Positions 17,007 through 25,737 of a stretch of 64,000 nt of DNA are shown in pieces; the first letter of the stretch is position 1; each line of letters opens with the position of its first letter. This DNA is from an uncultured Kordiimonas sp. (GTDB taxonomy: Bacteria; Pseudomonadota; Alphaproteobacteria; Sphingomonadales; Kordiimonadaceae), in assembly GCA_947500295.1 (NCBI GenBank), contig CANMRM010000001.1, positions 124,001 to 188,000 of the forward strand. Direction: 5' to 3'. The notes beneath the pieces are model-generated. The model worked only from the letters and a program-made list of their open reading frames with translations. It did no database searches and was not told the origin of the DNA. The translations under genes and the position numbers were made by a program.

Positions 17007-17020
17007 TTGAGTAAGCTCAA
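17007..17020. promoter_or_regulatory. Second FNR-like inverted repeat upstream of hpf
   Basis: TTGAG-TAAG-CTCAA is a perfect inverted repeat with the FNR spacing of four and matches the consensus TTGAT-N4-ATCAA at eight of ten half-site positions. It lies 30 bp, close to three helical turns, from the perfect box. Confidence 0.45.
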
Positions 17021-17141
17021 TTAACAGGGGACATTCGCTGGCTGCAACAGCCAGACAGATCAGCATACGGGGATAGATAAAACCATGACCCCATGCTGGC
17101 AGGCTTGGCCTTTTCAACGGGCTGACACCTAAATTTCCCCC

Positions 17142-17157
17142 TATTGGCTGGCCAATA
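17142..17157. repeat. Inverted repeat TATTGGC-N2-GCCAATA
   Basis: Two 7-bp arms separated by two bases lie 67 bp before the hpf start. The short centre makes an operator more likely than an RNA hairpin. No binding protein can be named. Confidence 0.35.
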
Positions 17158-17182
17158 AAACGGGTAGGTCAGCCGCGGTTCA

Positions 17183-17199
17183 GCAGCCGCCCGGGCTGC
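17183..17199 (+). promoter_or_regulatory. GC-rich hairpin directly upstream of the hpf ribosome site
   Basis: GCAGCC (17183-17188) pairs with GGCTGC (17194-17199) around a five-base loop. The stem ends a few bases before the AAAGGAAG ribosome site, so in the mRNA it could affect translation or 5' end stability. Confidence 0.4.
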
Positions 17200-17223
17200 C
17201 TGTAGAAAGGAAGATTGGCACAT

Positions 17224-17805
17224 ATGGATATCAATGTTACCGGCCGTAAAATGAATGTTGGCGAAGCCCTCACTGCCCATGTCGAAGACAGACTGGCTCT
17301 CGTATCAGACAAATACTTTAACCGCTCCATTGATGCTTCAACCACTTTTGCCAAAGAAGGACATAGTTACCGTACCGACATATCCCTGCATCCCAATCAG
17401 GGGATTAACCTGCATAGCCGCGCTGAAGCGGAAGACCCTTATGCTGCTTTTGAACTGGCGGCAGAAAAAGTCGAAAAACAGTTGCGTCGATACAAACGAC
17501 GCCTTAAGAACCACCACAACTCGCCGAGCCGCGAAGTTGCCATGGAAATGGCGCGCGATGTGGTTATTGCCCCTGAACCGGACAATGACACCGGCGAACC
17601 CGCTGCAGACAGTGTCGATGATCAACCGATCATCATCGCAGAAAGCAACCGGGAGATACCAACCGTATCCGTGGGAGATGCGGTTATGCTTATGGATTTG
17701 GCGGACTCAAACGCTTTTGTGTTCCGCAACATTAAAACCAACGCCCTAGAGGTGGTTTACAAGCGAACAGATGGCAATATCGGCTGGATATGCCCAGAGG
17801 CCTAG
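17224..17805 (+). CDS. hpf: Ribosome hibernation promoting factor, long form
   Basis: Long HPF binds the ribosomal small subunit and dimerises ribosomes into inactive 100S particles in starved cells. The 193-residue product has the N-terminal S30AE domain (MDINVTGRKMNVGEALTAHVEDRL, then a basic helix EKVEKQLRRYKRRLKNHH), an acidic linker (about 110-130) and the C-terminal dimerisation domain (VGDAVMLMDLADSNAFVFRNIKTNALEVVYKR). The ATG at 17224 has AAAGGAAG upstream; a TTG three codons earlier is less likely. FNR-type boxes upstream point to oxygen control, an inference. Confidence 0.94.
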   Translation: MDINVTGRKMNVGEALTAHVEDRLALVSDKYFNRSIDASTTFAKEGHSYRTDISLHPNQGINLHSRAEAEDPYAAFELAAEKVEKQLRRYKRRLKNHHNSPSREVAMEMARDVVIAPEPDNDTGEPAADSVDDQPIIIAESNREIPTVSVGDAVMLMDLADSNAFVFRNIKTNALEVVYKRTDGNIGWICPEA

Positions 17806-17917
17806 GCCCTGAAGGACACTCCCGGGGATAAACCCCATAGACAAATGTCTATGCTCTGCAGGGATTGTTCTTTCCAGCTCATAAAGTCGAATGACCAATC
17901 ATGAGTTTGTAATGCAT

Positions 17918-17936
17918 GCCGCGGCTTTGCCGCGGC
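17918..17936 (+). promoter_or_regulatory. Perfect 8-bp GC hairpin just before ptsN
   Basis: GCCGCGGC (17918-17925), a TTT loop and GCCGCGGC (17929-17936) form a perfect stem that ends about 18 bases before the ptsN start. No T tract follows, so it is not a standard terminator. It may stabilise or insulate the ptsN message. Confidence 0.5.
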
Positions 17937-17954
17937 AAAGGCAAGAGAGTTGTA

Positions 17955-18416
17955 ATGGATATCGAAGATTTGTTGGTAACCGATCTGGTGTTTGCCGACT
18001 TCAAAGCATCCAGCAAAAAACAGGTTCTTCAGGCACTGTCACGCCGCTGGGCCACAGCCAAAGCTGTCGACGAGCGGCTGGCGTTTGAAAAGCTTCTGGA
18101 CCGTGAGCGCCTGGGCAGTACAGGTGTTGGCAAAGGTGTGGCAATTCCCCACGCCCGTATTGAAGGCCTGGACGAGATAACCGGCGTGTTTGCTCGCCTG
18201 TCGACGCCTGTTGATTTTGATGCGGTGGATGACGTTCCGGTGGATCTGGTGTTTATGTTGTTCGCACCTGAAGACGCTGGCGCCGATCACCTGAAGGCCC
18301 TTGCACGGGTATCAAGGTTGCTGCGTGACAGCACCGTCTGTGACAAATTTCGTCAAACGTCGGATGACGCCGCTCTTTATGCGATGGTGGTACAGCCTTC
18401 TTCGAACGCCGCCTAG
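17955..18416 (+). CDS. ptsN: Nitrogen PTS enzyme IIA (PtsN)
   Basis: PtsN is the terminal phosphate acceptor of the nitrogen-related phosphotransferase system and regulates potassium transport, nitrogen metabolism and other functions by protein contact. The 153-residue protein has the EIIA-Ntr fold with the phosphorylated histidine in [12 protein letters not shown] (His66) and the typical end [15 protein letters not shown]. The ATG at 17955 matches the family start; the frame extends 13 codons into the hairpin region. Its stop overlaps the convergent truA end by four bases. The order rpoN-hpf-ptsN is widely conserved. Confidence 0.95.
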   Translation: MDIEDLLVTDLVFADFKASSKKQVLQALSRRWATAKAVDERLAFEKLLDRERLGSTGVGKGVAIPHARIEGLDEITGVFARLSTPVDFDAVDDVPVDLVFMLFAPEDAGADHLKALARVSRLLRDSTVCDKFRQTSDDAALYAMVVQPSSNAA

Positions 18417-19162
18417 GCGTCCGGATACTCGACACTTGAAAAATAGAGACCATCCGGTGGTGCATTAAACCCAAGCGCCGAGCGGTCGCACGCTTCCAGT
18501 GCGGCTTTCAGGTCAGCCTTGCTCCATTTTCCTTCGCCCACCAGTTTGAGCGTACCGGTAATGGACCGGATCTGATGATGCAGAAAAGACCGTGCGCCAG
18601 CACACAGGTGAACTTCGTCGCCTTGTCGCTCAACACTTAGATAGTCCATTGTTTTCACCGGGTCTTTCGCCTGACAATTCACATGACGAAATGTCGTAAA
18701 GTCATGCCGGCCTACCAGCACCTGCGCTGCGCTGTGCATGCCCTCGACATCAAGCGGTGTTTTGACATGCCATTTCAGGCCTCGGTCGAAGGTCAGTGGC
18801 GCTCGGCGGTTGCATATCTTGTAAACATAGTGCCGTTTTTCGGCCGAAAATCGTGCACTGAACTCCTGGCTGACCTTCTCAACGGCAAGAATGGCAACAG
18901 GATGCGGTTTGATATGGTAGTTGATCGCCCCCTGAACCTGATCGGCAGTCATCTCCCTGGCGGTATCGAAATGGGCGACCTGACCAAGTGCATGGACCCC
19001 CGCATCCGTCCGGCCCGAGCCTGTGACCGTGACTTCTTCTTCGGGTACAAAACCCCTGATAGCCTGCTCAATCGCCGCCTGAACGGATGGTCCATTGTCC
19101 TGGCGCTGCCAGCCAACATAGGGGCGACCATCATATTCGATTGTCAGTTTAAAGCGTTGCAT
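18413..19162 (-). CDS. truA: tRNA pseudouridine(38-40) synthase TruA
   Basis: TruA converts uridines 38-40 in the tRNA anticodon arm to pseudouridine. The 249-residue protein has the start [21 protein letters not shown], the catalytic Asp motif [19 protein letters not shown] and the C-terminal [22 protein letters not shown]. It is the last gene of a def-fmt-truA group on the minus strand, 90 bp after fmt. Confidence 0.96.
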   Translation of the reverse strand: MQRFKLTIEYDGRPYVGWQRQDNGPSVQAAIEQAIRGFVPEEEVTVTGSGRTDAGVHALGQVAHFDTAREMTADQVQGAINYHIKPHPVAILAVEKVSQEFSARFSAEKRHYVYKICNRRAPLTFDRGLKWHVKTPLDVEGMHSAAQVLVGRHDFTTFRHVNCQAKDPVKTMDYLSVERQGDEVHLCAGARSFLHHQIRSITGTLKLVGEGKWSKADLKAALEACDRSALGFNAPPDGLYFSSVEYPDA

Positions 19163-19252
19163 TGGGGTGCCTGTTACTCGTGTCTGGGCAGAGGATCAGC
19201 GTCTTATTAGTCGTTACCGGGCATGGAATGCAATGATGCACCTTTTGGATGC

Positions 19253-20173
19253 CTATTTGAGCACGGTGCCCGCAGGCACCGCAAAACCACGGAGAAAATC
19301 GGTCAGATCCATTGCGCCTTTCCCGGCGCGCTGCGCCCGGGTTATGCGATAGCGGCCCTGACCACAGGCAATCAAGAGCTCACCATCCAGGGCGGTGCCG
19401 GCATCCCCAAGTGCAGTGGTTTCGAACGCCTCGCCGGCCAGGACTTTCACACGCTCTCCTTTGATCATGGTCCAGGCGCCCGGGAAAGGGGACAGGCCGC
19501 GCACCTGTCGATCGATCTCGGCTGCACTGACCGTCCAGTTTATGCGGGCTTCAGCCTTGTCGATCTTGTGCGCATACGTCACGCCTTCCGCTGGCTGCTC
19601 CAGCGGCGTGACAGCTCCTGAAACATAAGCGTCAAGCGATGGCGCAATAAGACGGGCGCCAAGCTCGGCGAGTTCATCGTGAAGTTCTGCCGTTGTGGCT
19701 TTGGGGCCGATTGGGGTGGCTTCCCGGGCGATCACCGGGCCGGTATCAAGGCCGGCTTCCATTTGCATGATGCACACGCCGGTCTCCGTATCACCGGCCA
19801 TGATCGCACGGTGGATGGGTGCTGCCCCGCGCCAACGTGGCAGTAGCGACGCATGCACATTGACACAGCCAAAACGGGGGGCGTCCAGCACAGGCTGCGG
19901 CAGGATCTGGCCGTAAGCAACAACAACGGCACAATCGGCACCAAGGTCCGCAAAGGCCTGCTGTTCACTTGGGTTTTTCAAGCTTTGTGGTGTGCGAACC
20001 ACAAGGCCGTGGTGGTCCGCTGTTTTGTGCACCGCGCTCTTTTGCTCGCGCTTTCCCCTGCCAGCAGGGCGGGGAGGTTGGGTGTAGACGGCGCAGATGT
20101 CGTGGCCACTTTCCACCAGGGCTTCAAGCGTCGGGACGGCGAACTCGGGCGTGCCCATAAAGATCAGCTTCAT
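19253..20173 (-). CDS. fmt: Methionyl-tRNA formyltransferase
   Basis: Fmt formylates initiator methionyl-tRNA using 10-formyltetrahydrofolate. The 306-residue protein has [21 protein letters not shown], the active-site region [17 protein letters not shown] with the conserved Asn/His, [15 protein letters not shown], and a C-terminal OB-fold domain from about 205. It lies 30 bp downstream of def, which removes the formyl group, forming the usual formylation/deformylation pair. Confidence 0.97.
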   Translation of the reverse strand: MKLIFMGTPEFAVPTLEALVESGHDICAVYTQPPRPAGRGKREQKSAVHKTADHHGLVVRTPQSLKNPSEQQAFADLGADCAVVVAYGQILPQPVLDAPRFGCVNVHASLLPRWRGAAPIHRAIMAGDTETGVCIMQMEAGLDTGPVIAREATPIGPKATTAELHDELAELGARLIAPSLDAYVSGAVTPLEQPAEGVTYAHKIDKAEARINWTVSAAEIDRQVRGLSPFPGAWTMIKGERVKVLAGEAFETTALGDAGTALDGELLIACGQGRYRITRAQRAGKGAMDLTDFLRGFAVPAGTVLK

Positions 20174-20203
20174 TCCGTCGCTCCTCTTCGTTTGGGTGGC
20201 AGG

Positions 20204-20722
20204 CTAGAGAATAACCGAATCTTTCTGCGCCTTCTGGACCTTTTTGATGATCATATTACGCTTGAGGCGCGACAGATAGTCGATAAATACGATGCCGTTC
20301 AGGTGATCAATTTCGTGCTGGATGCATGTTGCTGTCAGGCCTTCCATCAGGTCCTCCTGCATCTGGCCATCATAGTCAAGATACTGGACCCGCACGGCGG
20401 CAGGACGCTCCACATCGGCATAATGCTCCGGCACCGACAGACAACCTTCGCTGTATGTATTGCGTTCTTCCGATTCCCATGTCACCTGCGGATTAACAAG
20501 AAAAAGCGGTTGTTTTTCTTCTTCTTCACCGGATGTATCCAGCACAATCACGCGTTTGGCGACAGCCACCTGAATGGCGGCCAAACCGATGCCGGGGGCG
20601 GCATACATGGTCTCAAGCATGTCATCAAGGAGCTTGCGCACATCCGCATCCACCCGGTCAACGGGCGTTGACTTGGTCTTGAGCAGGGGATCGGGCACGT
20701 TGATAATGTCGAGCTTGGCCAT
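20204..20722 (-). CDS. def: Peptide deformylase
   Basis: This metalloenzyme removes the N-formyl group from nascent proteins. The 172-residue protein contains the three family motifs: GIGLAAIQV, EGCLSV (metal-ligand Cys) and QHEIDHLNG (metal-ligand His pair and catalytic Glu). Length and motif spacing are normal for type I deformylases. It heads the def-fmt-truA group. Confidence 0.97.
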   Translation of the reverse strand: MAKLDIINVPDPLLKTKSTPVDRVDADVRKLLDDMLETMYAAPGIGLAAIQVAVAKRVIVLDTSGEEEEKQPLFLVNPQVTWESEERNTYSEGCLSVPEHYADVERPAAVRVQYLDYDGQMQEDLMEGLTATCIQHEIDHLNGIVFIDYLSRLKRNMIIKKVQKAQKDSVIL

Positions 20723-20821
20723 GGTTGCGGGTCCGGTAATCAGAAAACTGCGCCTTACCTATGGTCCGGGAGCCGATCCGTCAAGCCCCGAGGCGGCGCC
20801 GGTGCCCGGACAATGTGATCT

Positions 20822-21157
20822 TCAGTCCTCAAGAACAGGGGCGTCGGGCTCATAAGTCTGTCGCAAGTCTTCGATCTCGACAACCCACAGGTCTTCATCA
20901 AAAGCACGTTTTTTGGCGACCTGTTCGCTGGCCGCACCAGCGTCAGCGCCGACCAGTAACTGCCTCCAGACCCTGTTGCCGTCAAAATCCAGCGTGCGCT
21001 CCAGAAGGGTGATACCGGCATCAAAACCGTCAATTTTCAGGAGAATGCCACCACGGTCAGCGTCACCGCGCGCCAGAACAAATGCCGGCCGGTCGGCGGC
21101 AAAACATGTGCGGATATGGGCTTCGACCCAGAGGGATGTTTTCAGGCGCTCACTCAT
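20822..21157 (-). CDS. DUF1491 family protein
   Basis: The 111-residue protein matches my recollection of the DUF1491 family, found in Alphaproteobacteria: LKTSLWVEAHIRTCFAADRPAFVLARGDADRGGILLKID near the start and RAFDEDLWVVEIEDLRQTYEP near the end. It has no signal peptide or membrane helix and no known function. A probable AAAGG ribosome site precedes the ATG at 21157. It lies 100 bp upstream of def on the same strand and may be co-transcribed. Confidence 0.8.
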   Translation of the reverse strand: MSERLKTSLWVEAHIRTCFAADRPAFVLARGDADRGGILLKIDGFDAGITLLERTLDFDGNRVWRQLLVGADAGAASEQVAKKRAFDEDLWVVEIEDLRQTYEPDAPVLED

Positions 21158-21232
21158 CGGGCCTTTAGGTCATGGAATGATAGCCCGGTCAAGCCTCACT
21201 TTGACGGCCTGCAACCGTTGGCAATTCAGGTA

Positions 21233-21613
21233 TCAAGATGTCGGGGTGTCGAGACCCAAAACCTGCAACCGGTCCATGAACAGCAGCCTCACTTCTTCCG
21301 CGGGCATGATGAATTCAAGACCTGCTGCATTGCTGTCGCTCCAGCGTACCACGGCGGGGATATCCCCCCTGCCGGCAATCACCAGTGTAACACCGGCGCC
21401 TTCCTTGATCGGCATGTCGAGGCGCACACGCGCACCACCAAGGGACATATTCCACACCTGGCAATTAAAGTTGTGCCGCCCAACTTCGATTTTGGCTGGC
21501 CACAACACTGACCTGCGCCGATGGGCGCGGGCATCAGCAGTACCACCAACAAATTCTGCCGGTTTCGCCACCGGCTTTTCAGCATCATGAATATTTTGCT
21601 GCATTTCCGTCAT
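21233..21613 (-). CDS. PilZ-domain protein, probable c-di-GMP binder
   Basis: The 126-residue protein consists of a short polar N-tail and one PilZ domain. The c-di-GMP-binding pieces are visible: an arginine cluster RAHRRRSVLWPAKI and the NMSLGGARV motif that corresponds to (D/N)xSxxG. This suggests that it binds c-di-GMP as a small stand-alone effector. No output domain is present, so the partner is unknown. It is divergent from the sigma-54 activator gene. Confidence 0.88.
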   Translation of the reverse strand: MTEMQQNIHDAEKPVAKPAEFVGGTADARAHRRRSVLWPAKIEVGRHNFNCQVWNMSLGGARVRLDMPIKEGAGVTLVIAGRGDIPAVVRWSDSNAAGLEFIMPAEEVRLLFMDRLQVLGLDTPTS

Positions 21614-21715
21614 TTTTCTGGCCCCGTCCGTGCTTTTTTGATTGCTTGCCGTGCAGAATAACAGGGTGCGGTAAAGCTTTTCTCACCAAGCCGATAAAAT
21701 TTTAGCTGTCCTTTG

Positions 21716-21760
21716 TTGCGATTTGCGACAATATTGCGTGTGGCATTGCCGCAATTTGCG
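21716..21760. repeat. TTGCG repeats upstream of the sigma-54 activator gene
   Basis: TTGCG or TTGCC occurs at 21716, 21723, 21734, 21746 and 21756. The last four are spaced 10-12 bp apart, one DNA turn, on one face of the helix. They lie in the gap between the divergent PilZ and activator genes and could be regulator-binding sites. Confidence 0.35.
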
Positions 21761-21800
21761 TTACACTTGCCTGTAAATGCCGAGAGAGTATCGAGGGGCC

Positions 21801-23261
21801 ATGGCACAAGCTGACCAGAACATCCTGATCGTGGAAGACAGTCCCACGCTTGCGCTTACCTACCGCGAGTATCTGAAACCCCTGGGTATTCCAACACGGA
21901 TCGCCGAGACGGGAGCCGAAGCCCTGCGCTGCCTGGGCCAACAGACACCCACGGTGGTTCTTCTGGACCTCAAGCTGCCGGATATGGACGGCATTGATAT
22001 CCTCAAGCATATCGGCGCCGAGAAACTTCCTTCACGAATTATTGTCATCACCGCCCATGGGTCTGTCACGGTCGCCGTCGAAGCCATGCGGGAAGGCGCC
22101 TCGGATTTTCTTTTGAAACCCTTTACGGCAGAACGACTTACGACAACTGTCAATAACGCTCTCGAGATATCAAGACTGTCCAGCCTGGTTGAACGCTTCA
22201 GCAGCGGCACGCCAAAAAAATTCGACCGTTTTATCGGCGACAGTTCTGTGATGCAGGCGGTTTATCGCATGATCGAAGACAGTGCGCCCTCGAAGGCAAG
22301 CGTTTTCATCATGGGGCCGTCGGGAACCGGTAAGGAGTTATGCGCTGAAGCCATCCATCAGATGGGGCCACGAAAAGACAAACGATTTGTTGCGCTCAAC
22401 TGTGCCGCTATTCCGGAAAACCTGATCGAAAGCGAGATTTTTGGCCACGTCAAAGGCGCGTTCACCGGCGCAGCAAGCGACCGGGAAGGCGCGGCGGTTG
22501 CCGCAGACGGCGGAACCTTGTTCCTCGATGAAATCTGCGAGATGCCACTTGATCTGCAGACCAAGTTGCTGCGCTTTATCCAGACCGGGCAGGTTGTACC
22601 CGTCGGTAGCAATAAACCGGTTAAAGTTGACGTTCGTTTCGTTTGCGCAACGAATAGAATTCCGGCAGAGGAGGTGGCGACCGGCAGATTTCGCGAGGAC
22701 CTTTACTACCGGCTGCATGTTGTTCCGATCCATATGCCGCCGCTCAAAGATCGCGGCCAGGATATGCTCGACATTGCCAAGCATTTGCTGACGCAGTTTT
22801 CTGCTGAGGAGAACAAACACTTTGCCGATTTGTCGGATGATGCCCGCGCACGCCTCCTGGCGCATAGCTGGCCGGGCAACGTGCGGGAACTCGGAAACGT
22901 TATCCAGAGCATAGTTGTCTTAAACGACTCTGACCTACTAACTGCAGATATGCTCAAGCCTATTTTGGGCACAATGCCAACAGAGTCAGCAAATGGCTTA
23001 CATTATTCGGCAGATCAAGACCCGGTTCGGGGCGGTTCGAATACGCCACCATCTGCCGCCCGTGCATCTCACGCTCCCGCGCACAATTCAGCCCCAAACG
23101 CCGGCATTGAGCCACTGGCAATTACGGAACGGCGCGCTATCGAGCAAGCCATTGCCCTGTCTGGTGGTCGGGTTCGCGCCGCAGCAAAAGCGCTTGAGGT
23201 CAACCCGTCAACGCTCTACCGGAAAATCGCCAGTTGGCAGTCCGAAGAAGATCAGCCCTAA
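21801..23261 (+). CDS. LuxO-like sigma-54-dependent response regulator
   Basis: The 486-residue protein has a receiver domain (about 1-125; acidic pocket VEDS, phospho-acceptor Asp56 in LLDLKLPDMDG, conserved Lys in LLKPF), an AAA+ sigma-54 activator domain (Walker A GPSGTGKE, the GAFTGA loop that contacts sigma-54, LFLDEI, and the WPGNVREL motif) and a Fis-type helix-turn-helix (about 440-480, AAKALEVNPSTLYRKIASW). The ending resembles LuxO of vibrios. It needs RpoN, encoded 5 kb upstream. No histidine kinase is adjacent. The start at 21801 is preceded by GAGGGG with short spacing; an ATG at 21777 is an alternative. Confidence 0.9.
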   Translation: MAQADQNILIVEDSPTLALTYREYLKPLGIPTRIAETGAEALRCLGQQTPTVVLLDLKLPDMDGIDILKHIGAEKLPSRIIVITAHGSVTVAVEAMREGASDFLLKPFTAERLTTTVNNALEISRLSSLVERFSSGTPKKFDRFIGDSSVMQAVYRMIEDSAPSKASVFIMGPSGTGKELCAEAIHQMGPRKDKRFVALNCAAIPENLIESEIFGHVKGAFTGAASDREGAAVAADGGTLFLDEICEMPLDLQTKLLRFIQTGQVVPVGSNKPVKVDVRFVCATNRIPAEEVATGRFREDLYYRLHVVPIHMPPLKDRGQDMLDIAKHLLTQFSAEENKHFADLSDDARARLLAHSWPGNVRELGNVIQSIVVLNDSDLLTADMLKPILGTMPTESANGLHYSADQDPVRGGSNTPPSAARASHAPAHNSAPNAGIEPLAITERRAIEQAIALSGGRVRAAAKALEVNPSTLYRKIASWQSEEDQP

Positions 23262-25570
23262 AGCTCCAGCTCTTCCTGTTCCTCGCTTGTCCGGCGTGTT
23301 TGCTCGAGCGCCACTGCATTTGCCGCCGCCAGCGCCGCCATATTGATTAGATCAGTGGCTGTTGACGTCAGCCGCGCAATCTGGATTGCGTGGCTCATGC
23401 CCAGAAGCATCGGGCCAATCACCCGGCCACCGCCAAGTTCGCTCATCAGCTTGTAACTGATGTTTGCCGAGTGCAGCGTCGGCATGATCAGCAGGTTGGC
23501 GGGCCCGGACAGCCGCATGAAGGGATATTTTTCCATCAAGTCACGGTTAAGCGCGACATCCGCCTGCATCTCACCGTCAAATTCAAAGTCCACATCGCGG
23601 TCTTCCAGGATCGAAACCGCATCCTGAATGTGCTTTGTCCGGTCCGATGGCGGATTGCCGAAATTTGAAAACGACAGAAATGCCGCGCGCGGGTCATGAC
23701 CCAATCGTTTGACAAACCCCGCGGCAGCTACAGCAATATCAGCAAGCTCATGTGCCGTCGGCAGCTCGTTCACCGTGGTATCCGCCAGAAAGACAGTGCG
23801 CCCGCGCATCACCATGATCGACAGTCCAAAGGGCCGCTGGCCAGGCAGCGGATCAATCACCCGGCGCACATTTTTAAGCGCGCGCCAATAGTGGCGCGTC
23901 ACGCCGGTAACCATCGCATCAGCGTCACCGCTCGCAACCATCAGCGCAGAAAACACGTTCCGGTCCCGCTTCACGAGGCGGTTAACGTCCCGCAGCAGAA
24001 ACCCACGCCTGTTCAATCGCTCATACAGCATGTCCACATATTGTTTCAGACGCGGGTTGTTAGCCGCATTTGAAATCTCAAAATCATTGTCATCAACACC
24101 CATGTCGCGCAATTTTTCGCGAATTGGTGCTTCATAGCCAACCAACACCGGTATGCCGTAACCTGCAGCCTTGAAGCCAACGGCCGCGCGCAAAACCCTG
24201 TCTTCTTCCGCTTCTGCGAATACCACCCGCCGAAGGGGACGGCGCTTGAGATCTTCAAAAATGGTTGAAAGGGTATCAACCGTCGGGTCAAGCCGTGCCG
24301 AAAGCTCCTGCTCATACGCCTCAAGGTCTTCAATCGGGCGGCGGGCAACGCCGGTGTCCATCGCCGCCTTGGCGACCATTGCCGGGATCTTGCGAATAAG
24401 GCGAGGGTCGAAAGGCGCGGGTATGATGTAGTCAGGCCCGTAATGCGGGTGTTCGCCGCCATAGGCTGCAGCCACTTCATCGGGCACGTCCTCGCGCGCC
24501 AGTTCGGCGAGCGCGTTGGCGGCAGCAATCTTCATTTCCTCATTGATGGTGCGTGCCCGCACATCAAGCGCGCCGCGGAAAATATAAGGAAACCCGAGAA
24601 CATTGTTGACCTGGTTGGGATAATCAGAACGCCCAGTGGCGATGATTGCATCGGGCCGCACCTCGCGCGCATCTTCAGGCAAAATCTCCGGGTCAGGATT
24701 TGCCATGGCAAAAATAATCGGCCTGTCAGCCATCGAAGCGACCATCTCTTTGGTGATAGACCCGGCAGCAGCCAACCCGATGACCGCATCGGCGCCTTTT
24801 ATCGCTTCTTCGAGCGTTCGCGCGTCGGTTTTAACCGCATGCGCAGATTTCCACTGGTTCATGCCTTCGGTTCGACCAGCGTAGATCACACCGGTACGAT
24901 CGATCATGGTCACCTGCTCATGCGGCAGACCCATGGCTTTCAGGAGCTCAATACAGGCAATACACGCCGCACCCGCACCAACGGCAACCACCCGGGTTGT
25001 CGAGATGTCACGCCCCGTCAGGTCAAGCGCATTGATAAAGCCTGCCGCCGTGATGATTGCGGTGCCGTGCTGGTCATCGTGAAACACGGGAATGTCCATC
25101 AGCTCACGCAGGCGTTGCTCTATGATAAAACACTCGGGCGCACGAATGTCTTCCAGGTTGATGCCGCCAAAGCTTGGGCCCAGCAGCTTCACGCAATTCA
25201 CAAACTCGTCGATGTCATCGGTATCAACCTCAAGGTCAATCGAATCAACGTCTGCGAAGCGCTTGAAGAGAACAGATTTTCCCTCCATCACCGGCTTGGA
25301 AGCCTGCGCACCAAGCGCACCAAGCCCCAAAATGGCGGTACCGTTTGAAATCACAGCAACGAGGTTACCCTTGGTCGTATAGTCGTACGCGGTATCGGGA
25401 TCTTCCGCGATCGCCTTGACAGGCACAGCCACACCCGGGCTGTAGGCAAGCGACAGGTCGCGCTGTGTCGCCATTGGCTTTGATGGTATAATTTCGAGCT
25501 TGCCCGGCCTTCCAACCGCATGAAAGCGCAATGCTTCGGCATCTGTAAACTTAGATGACTTCCCTGGCAT
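23258..25570 (-). CDS. maeB: NADP-dependent malic enzyme with phosphotransacetylase-like domain
   Basis: MaeB oxidatively decarboxylates malate to pyruvate, making NADPH. The 770-residue protein has the malic enzyme half (about 1-430; LAYSPGVAVPVKAI, GINLEDIRAPECF, FHDDQHGTAI, VVAVGAGAACIACIELL) and a C-terminal phosphotransacetylase-like half (about 430-770; VVFAEAEEDRVLRAA, RHYWRALKNVRRVIDP) that in this family is regulatory rather than catalytic. The ATG at 25570 has AGGGGA upstream; the frame extends 15 codons further. It is divergent from mutS, as in many Alphaproteobacteria, and overlaps the preceding activator gene tail to tail by four bases. Confidence 0.95.
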   Translation of the reverse strand: MPGKSSKFTDAEALRFHAVGRPGKLEIIPSKPMATQRDLSLAYSPGVAVPVKAIAEDPDTAYDYTTKGNLVAVISNGTAILGLGALGAQASKPVMEGKSVLFKRFADVDSIDLEVDTDDIDEFVNCVKLLGPSFGGINLEDIRAPECFIIEQRLRELMDIPVFHDDQHGTAIITAAGFINALDLTGRDISTTRVVAVGAGAACIACIELLKAMGLPHEQVTMIDRTGVIYAGRTEGMNQWKSAHAVKTDARTLEEAIKGADAVIGLAAAGSITKEMVASMADRPIIFAMANPDPEILPEDAREVRPDAIIATGRSDYPNQVNNVLGFPYIFRGALDVRARTINEEMKIAAANALAELAREDVPDEVAAAYGGEHPHYGPDYIIPAPFDPRLIRKIPAMVAKAAMDTGVARRPIEDLEAYEQELSARLDPTVDTLSTIFEDLKRRPLRRVVFAEAEEDRVLRAAVGFKAAGYGIPVLVGYEAPIREKLRDMGVDDNDFEISNAANNPRLKQYVDMLYERLNRRGFLLRDVNRLVKRDRNVFSALMVASGDADAMVTGVTRHYWRALKNVRRVIDPLPGQRPFGLSIMVMRGRTVFLADTTVNELPTAHELADIAVAAAGFVKRLGHDPRAAFLSFSNFGNPPSDRTKHIQDAVSILEDRDVDFEFDGEMQADVALNRDLMEKYPFMRLSGPANLLIMPTLHSANISYKLMSELGGGRVIGPMLLGMSHAIQIARLTSTATDLINMAALAAANAVALEQTRRTSEEQEELEL

Positions 25571-25737
25571 GTCATTCCCCTGATCAAATGCTTGGCAGTT
25601 CGTGCTGGAATGCACTAAACCTGAAAGCGTCGAGTCAAACCGTAGAAACGGCGCATACTATCGCACAAAGCCACATGCAATCGAAAATGAATTTCTTTTG
25701 TTGCCCGTTACCGGCAATCGTTTGAGGAAACAACGTT

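Larger units (their letters stand above)
16913..17223. other. Regulatory region between rpoN and hpf
   Basis: This 311-bp stretch has no ORF but many inverted repeats: CAATCA-N4-TGATTG (16949-16964), an FNR-type box (16977-16990), a second related repeat TTGAG-N4-CTCAA (17007-17020), TATTGGC-N2-GCCAATA (17142-17157) and a GC hairpin just before the hpf ribosome site (17183-17199). This suggests hpf has its own regulated promoter rather than only reading through from rpoN. A run of eight T at 16923-16930 lies after the rpoN stop without a clear stem. Confidence 0.6.

Noticed and set aside
17091-17110. Sigma-54 -24/-12 promoter (CTGGCAGGCTTGGCC) before hpf
   Set aside because: The spacing between GG and GC is eight, not the ten bases required.
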